Shown: positions 5,846 to 7,940 of the stretch, piece after piece
Layout: every line of letters begins with the position of its first letter
Numbering within the stretch: the stretch's first letter is position 1
Assembly (NCBI GenBank): GCA_004555955.1
Contig: SFJG01000090.1
Coordinates: 1 to 7,940, forward strand
Length of the DNA: 7,940 bases
Direction of reading: 5' to 3'
Origin: Bacteroidales bacterium
GTDB lineage: Bacteria; Bacteroidota; Bacteroidia; Bacteroidales; Muribaculaceae
The notes under the pieces: generated by a model
What the model was told of the DNA's origin: nothing
The model's database searches: none
The model's input: the letters and a program-made list of their open reading frames with translations, nothing else
Translations under genes and position numbers: made by a program

Positions 5846-7015
5846 CTATTTGTAAGAATCAGCATAGATTTTTACAACTTCGTCGGTCGACAGCGGACGC
5901 GGGTCGAAGTCGAACAGCCCGCCCATCGAGTCGAAAGCCTTGTCGGCAAAGCGCGGGAAGTCGACCGGCGAAATGCCGTAGTCGCTAAGCTTGATACCAT
6001 CGACGCCACATTCTTGCTGCATATACACCAACGCGTCAACGAAGTCGCTCGGGCGTGCGCTTTTCTTCTCGGTCATCGTCTCAAACATCTTCATATAGCG
6101 CTTCATGCGGTCGTTTTTGAACGTCGTGAAGTACGCTTTGCTGATGGCAATCAGCCCGGCTCCGTGAGGCAACTCGGGGTAGAACGCGCTCATTGCGTGC
6201 TCGAGCGAGTGCTCCGACGTGCACGACGACGTAGCCTCAACCATTCCGGCGAGAGTCGATGCCCATGCCACTTTCGTGCGTGCCTTCAAGTTACGTCCGT
6301 CTTTTACTGCCACCGGCAGATATTTGTAAAGCAAGCGGACAGCCTCCAGCGCATAGAGGTCGCTCATCGGCGACGCACAGCCTGCAATGTAGCCTTCGGC
6401 AGCGTGAAAGAATGCATCGAAACCTTGATAAGCAGTCAACGCCGGCGGCAACGAAAGCATCAATTGCGGGTCGACTATCGACAGCACGGGGAATGTCGAC
6501 GGGCAGCCGATGCCCACCTTCTCTTGCGTATCTTCGTTGGTAACAACCGCCCACGGGTCGATTTCCGTACCCGTACCTGCCGTGGTCGGGATTGCGACAA
6601 TCGGCAAAGCCTTGCGGATTGGTTTGCGACCGCCTGTGCCGCCGACAACGTAGTCCCACAAATCGCCGTCGTTGACAGCCATCACGGCAATAGTTTTTGC
6701 CGAATCGATAGTACTGCCGCCGCCGAGACCTACGACGAAATCGCATCCGTTTTCGCGGCAAAGTGCGGCGCCTTCCATCACGTGACTTTTAACAGGGTTC
6801 GGCAAAATCTTGTCGAACACCACAGATTCTACGCCGGCTTCGCCGAGCAGACCCACTACGCGGTCGAGATATCCGTATTTACGCATCGACGTTCCTGCCG
6901 AAATCACCACCAAGGCTTTTCGACCAGGAAGTGCGCTATCTGAAAGTTTTGCCAGCTGACCGGCTCCAAAGAGTAATTTTGTAGGAATATGTGCAGAAAA
7001 AGTCTTTTCACTCAT
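5846..7015 (-). CDS. Iron-containing (group III) alcohol dehydrogenase
   Basis: This 389-residue cytoplasmic NAD(P)-linked oxidoreductase is of the Fe-ADH family (FucO, butanol dehydrogenase and YqhD relatives). The dinucleotide domain contains GLGGGSTIDSAK (97-107) and IPTTAGTGTEIDPWAV (143-157). The metal site ligands are visible as Asp200 and His204 in GFDAFFHAAEGY, His269 in SEHSLEHAMSA, and His284 in LPHGAG. The length is typical (about 380-400). An ATG 28 codons further upstream (7097-7099) is in frame, but the family homology begins at MSEKTFSAHIPTKLLFG, and a promoter-like box lies inside that extension, so I chose the ATG at 7013-7015. Substrate and direction (aldehyde reduction or alcohol oxidation) cannot be told. 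It seems to head an operon with the SGNH and MBOAT genes; no functional tie to glycan acylation is evident. Confidence 0.93.
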   Translation of the reverse strand: MSEKTFSAHIPTKLLFGAGQLAKLSDSALPGRKALVVISAGTSMRKYGYLDRVVGLLGEAGVESVVFDKILPNPVKSHVMEGAALCRENGCDFVVGLGGGSTIDSAKTIAVMAVNDGDLWDYVVGGTGGRKPIRKALPIVAIPTTAGTGTEIDPWAVVTNEDTQEKVGIGCPSTFPVLSIVDPQLMLSLPPALTAYQGFDAFFHAAEGYIAGCASPMSDLYALEAVRLLYKYLPVAVKDGRNLKARTKVAWASTLAGMVEATSSCTSEHSLEHAMSAFYPELPHGAGLIAISKAYFTTFKNDRMKRYMKMFETMTEKKSARPSDFVDALVYMQQECGVDGIKLSDYGISPVDFPRFADKAFDSMGGLFDFDPRPLSTDEVVKIYADSYK

Positions 7016-7056
7016 AATTTTTATCGTTTTGTCGTTTAATAATTCGTTTATATCTT

Positions 7057-7064
7057 CAAAGTTA
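7057..7064 (-). promoter_or_regulatory. Candidate -7 box of the alcohol dehydrogenase operon
   Basis: TAACTTTG on the minus strand is an exact match to TAnnTTTG and lies about 40 bases before the preferred ATG. The -33 box is weak: only TTAA is found at a 19-base spacing. A second exact match, TAAATTTG at 7104-7097, also lacks a well-spaced TTTG. The 7016-7122 gap holds nothing else I can support. Confidence 0.45.
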
Positions 7065-7122
7065 TAAAAAATTGACGATATTCTTAACGAAATAGGCAAA
7101 TTTAACAGATTTTCTTAATTCC

Positions 7123-7162
7123 CGGTAGCAAAAAGAGCCCGCCGATGCCGACAGACTCTCTT
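7123..7162 (-). terminator. Terminator hairpin, copy 1 of a direct repeat
   Basis: On the minus strand this reads as a long stem with a GCAT loop, closed by GAGAG-TCTGTCG on one side and CGGCGGG-CTCTT on the other, and followed by Ts and GC. Three inner pairs are G-U, which would become A-C clashes in the opposite transcript, so the hairpin is designed for minus-strand RNA. It sits 86 bases after the DUF2442 stop and just upstream of the alcohol dehydrogenase promoter region. It matches the copy at 7694-7735 apart from one substitution and a missing AG in the 3' arm. Confidence 0.8.
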
Positions 7163-7248
7163 TCAAAGTTTAGCAATTCTGCACCCTAACGTGCTGTAAC
7201 AACACGAATTGTCCCAACGAAACAAAGCACGAAACTGCAACTGCTTTA

Positions 7249-7485
7249 TCACTGTACATTAGGCAATGATAGTAAGTATTCAGGAGCGAAATCAGCCCCG
7301 TTTTCCCATTCCACTGTATTATACTTAACAGAAAACTTCTTAAAATAATCCAAATCCTTAAGCGGTTCAAACACCAACCCCTTTAGCGACGACTTTAAGT
7401 CAACAACTTTGGTCACGTTATTATTAAACCACAATTTTATGCGGTAATCGTCGACGTATTCTGCTTTTACTACCTCGATAAACAT
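7249..7485 (-). CDS. DUF2442 domain protein
   Basis: This 78-residue protein starts MFIEVVKAEYVDDYRIKLWF. The family pattern is clear: a first strand pair, then VDLKSSLKGLVFEPLKDLDYF (about 28-48), and the C-terminal signature TVEWENGADFAPEYLL (about 57-72). It is full length for DUF2442 (about 75-90). The family is small, with no function I can state with confidence. It is commonly encoded next to DUF4160, and such pairs are suspected to be toxin-antitoxin-like. Here the start lies 12 bases after the DUF4160 stop, which fits that pairing. An in-frame TTG three codons upstream (7492-7494) is a less likely start. No promoter match is seen between it and the upstream terminator, so the gene may be poorly expressed. 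Confidence 0.8.
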   Translation of the reverse strand: MFIEVVKAEYVDDYRIKLWFNNNVTKVVDLKSSLKGLVFEPLKDLDYFKKFSVKYNTVEWENGADFAPEYLLSLPNVQ

Positions 7486-7497
7486 AGCCTTCAAGAG

Positions 7498-7686
7498 TTA
7501 TTTTAATGGTTCGATTTTATTCAATGGCATACCGTTTTGGGCTTTTTCCCAATTGCTAAGAAGTTCTTCCCGATGCATCTCTAACCATTCGAGAATCATT
7601 TTCAATGCACGACCAGGCATCTCACCTTTTACAACACCATCAGATATGCTGACAATCACTTTATAATCTCCATACCAAGCATGAAA
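7498..7686 (-). pseudogene. DUF4160 gene, 5' end missing
   Basis: The minus-strand frame reads FHAWYGDYKVIVSISDG, then GEMPGRALKMILEWLEMHRE, and ends LLSNWEKAQNGMPLNKIEPL plus Lys and TAA. This is the middle and C-terminal part of a DUF4160 protein, 62 residues of a usual 80-90. The normal N-terminus, with its hydrophobic strand and the Pro-Pro-His-Phe-His stretch, is missing. Family similarity begins at Phe (7684-7686), and only 7 bases later the sequence turns into the terminator repeat. No ATG, GTG or TTG lies in frame between the ompH stop and the break; the first internal candidates are GTG (Val9 of the remnant) and the ATG in GEMPG. I read it as a broken gene left beside its intact DUF2442 partner. 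Confidence 0.8.
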
Positions 7687-7693
7687 TACCGCG

Positions 7694-7735
7694 CGGCAGC
7701 AAAAAGAGAGCCCGCCGATGCCGACAGACTCTCTT
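7694..7735 (-). terminator. Terminator hairpin after ompH, copy 2 of a direct repeat
   Basis: On the minus strand AGAGAG-TCTGTCG pairs with CGGCGGG-CTCTCT around a GCAT loop, 13 pairs including three G-U, and is followed by a run of Ts and GCTGCC. It begins 25 bases after the stop of the OmpH-like gene, the normal place for an intrinsic terminator. The G-U pairs make it stable only in the minus-strand transcript. It also blocks transcription from ompH into the DUF4160 remnant. Confidence 0.88.
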
Positions 7736-7760
7736 CTACTATAGCTAAATGAATGTTTAA

Positions 7761-7940
7761 TTATTTCGCGGGTGCTGCAGCGGGTGCGTCGCTAAGATTA
7801 AGTTTTTTCTTAACAAGCGGCGTAGCGTTGACTGCGTCGGGACCTGTATAAAGAGGTTGTGCGCTGTCGAGAATGATGGTGTAAGCATTTTCTTGACCAA
7901 CGGCTTGAATTGCCGATTTAATCTTCTCTTGTATCGGAGC
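7761..7940 (-). CDS. OmpH/Skp-family periplasmic chaperone, C-terminal part
   Basis: Only the last 59 residues are in the window; the 5' end lies beyond the right edge. The sequence begins APIQEKIKSAIQAVGQENAY, then TIILDSAQPLYTGPDAVN, LVKKKLNLSD and an Ala-Pro-rich tail ending PAK. This is the usual C-terminus of Bacteroidota OmpH/Skp proteins, whose long helices hold unfolded outer membrane proteins in the periplasm on their way to BamA. The last strand (YTIILDSAQPLY) and the closing LVKKKLN helix are diagnostic. The gene ends in a strong terminator. Upstream partners such as bamA or a second ompH copy would be expected outside the window. Confidence 0.88.
   Translation of the reverse strand, partial: APIQEKIKSAIQAVGQENAYTIILDSAQPLYTGPDAVNATPLVKKKLNLSDAPAAAPAK

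Larger units (their letters stand above)
7123..7735 (-). repeat. Direct repeat pair (about 40 bp) flanking the DUF4160/DUF2442 genes
   Basis: The unit at 7123-7162 (40 bases) and the unit at 7694-7735 (42 bases) are in the same orientation, with start points 571 bases apart. They differ by one base (CGGTAGC against CGGCAGC) and by a two-base AG indel. Identity stops sharply on both sides. Each unit is itself a terminator hairpin. The bases between hold a truncated DUF4160 gene and a whole DUF2442 gene. Confidence 0.85.

Noticed and set aside
6014..6943. Plus-strand frame of 309 codons opposite the alcohol dehydrogenase
   Set aside because: It is long only because codon use in the true gene leaves few stops on the other strand; the composition is rich in Arg, His and Cys and no domain is recognisable.
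7016..7099. 28-residue N-terminal extension of the alcohol dehydrogenase
   Set aside because: The extension lies outside the family N-terminus, is AT-rich and contains a promoter-like box, so the ATG at 7013-7015 is preferred.

Overview
This window looks like chromosomal DNA from the order Bacteroidales (phylum Bacteroidota). The core genes are Bacteroidota-like, most start codons have A-rich upstream sequence instead of a Shine-Dalgarno site, and two clear promoters match the Bacteroidota pattern TTTG-N19/20-TAnnTTTG. The tRNA genes do not encode CCA. The rpsU-xerC-hpf-tRNA-tuf order is familiar from this order; a family such as Muribaculaceae is possible but cannot be settled from the sequence. 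Every supported gene lies on the minus strand, so the window is read right to left.

Right end to 7016: the C-terminus of an OmpH/Skp-like periplasmic chaperone, then a strong hairpin terminator, a 5'-truncated DUF4160 gene, an intact DUF2442 gene, and a second nearly identical copy of the same terminator. The DUF pair therefore sits between two copies of a roughly 40-bp repeat, as if inserted at, or rearranged around, the ompH terminator.

7015 to 3529: an apparent three-gene operon of iron-dependent alcohol dehydrogenase, membrane-anchored SGNH (DUF459-like) hydrolase and MBOAT O-acyltransferase. The last two form a typical pair for O-acylating an extracytoplasmic glycan. The role of the dehydrogenase beside them is not evident.

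3528 to 1695: a gene-free stretch of about 390 bases with a GC-rich, purine-rich island, a good promoter and a structured leader, then rpsU (bS21), xerC (tyrosine recombinase) and hpf (ribosome hibernation factor). hpf carries the only strong Shine-Dalgarno in the window, embedded in the last codons of xerC.

1694 to 1: a hairpin terminator for hpf, then a strong promoter driving tRNA-Thr(UGU), tRNA-Tyr(GUA), tRNA-Thr(GGU) and tuf (EF-Tu), which runs off the left edge about 20 codons before its expected end. The tRNA-Gly often found in this cluster is absent.

Most of the window is ordinary housekeeping sequence. The parts most worth a second look are the repeat-flanked DUF4160/DUF2442 remnant, the Shine-Dalgarno of hpf next to the bS21 gene, and the rpsU leader with its upstream GC-rich island. 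I did not find a clear new defence or mobile system.
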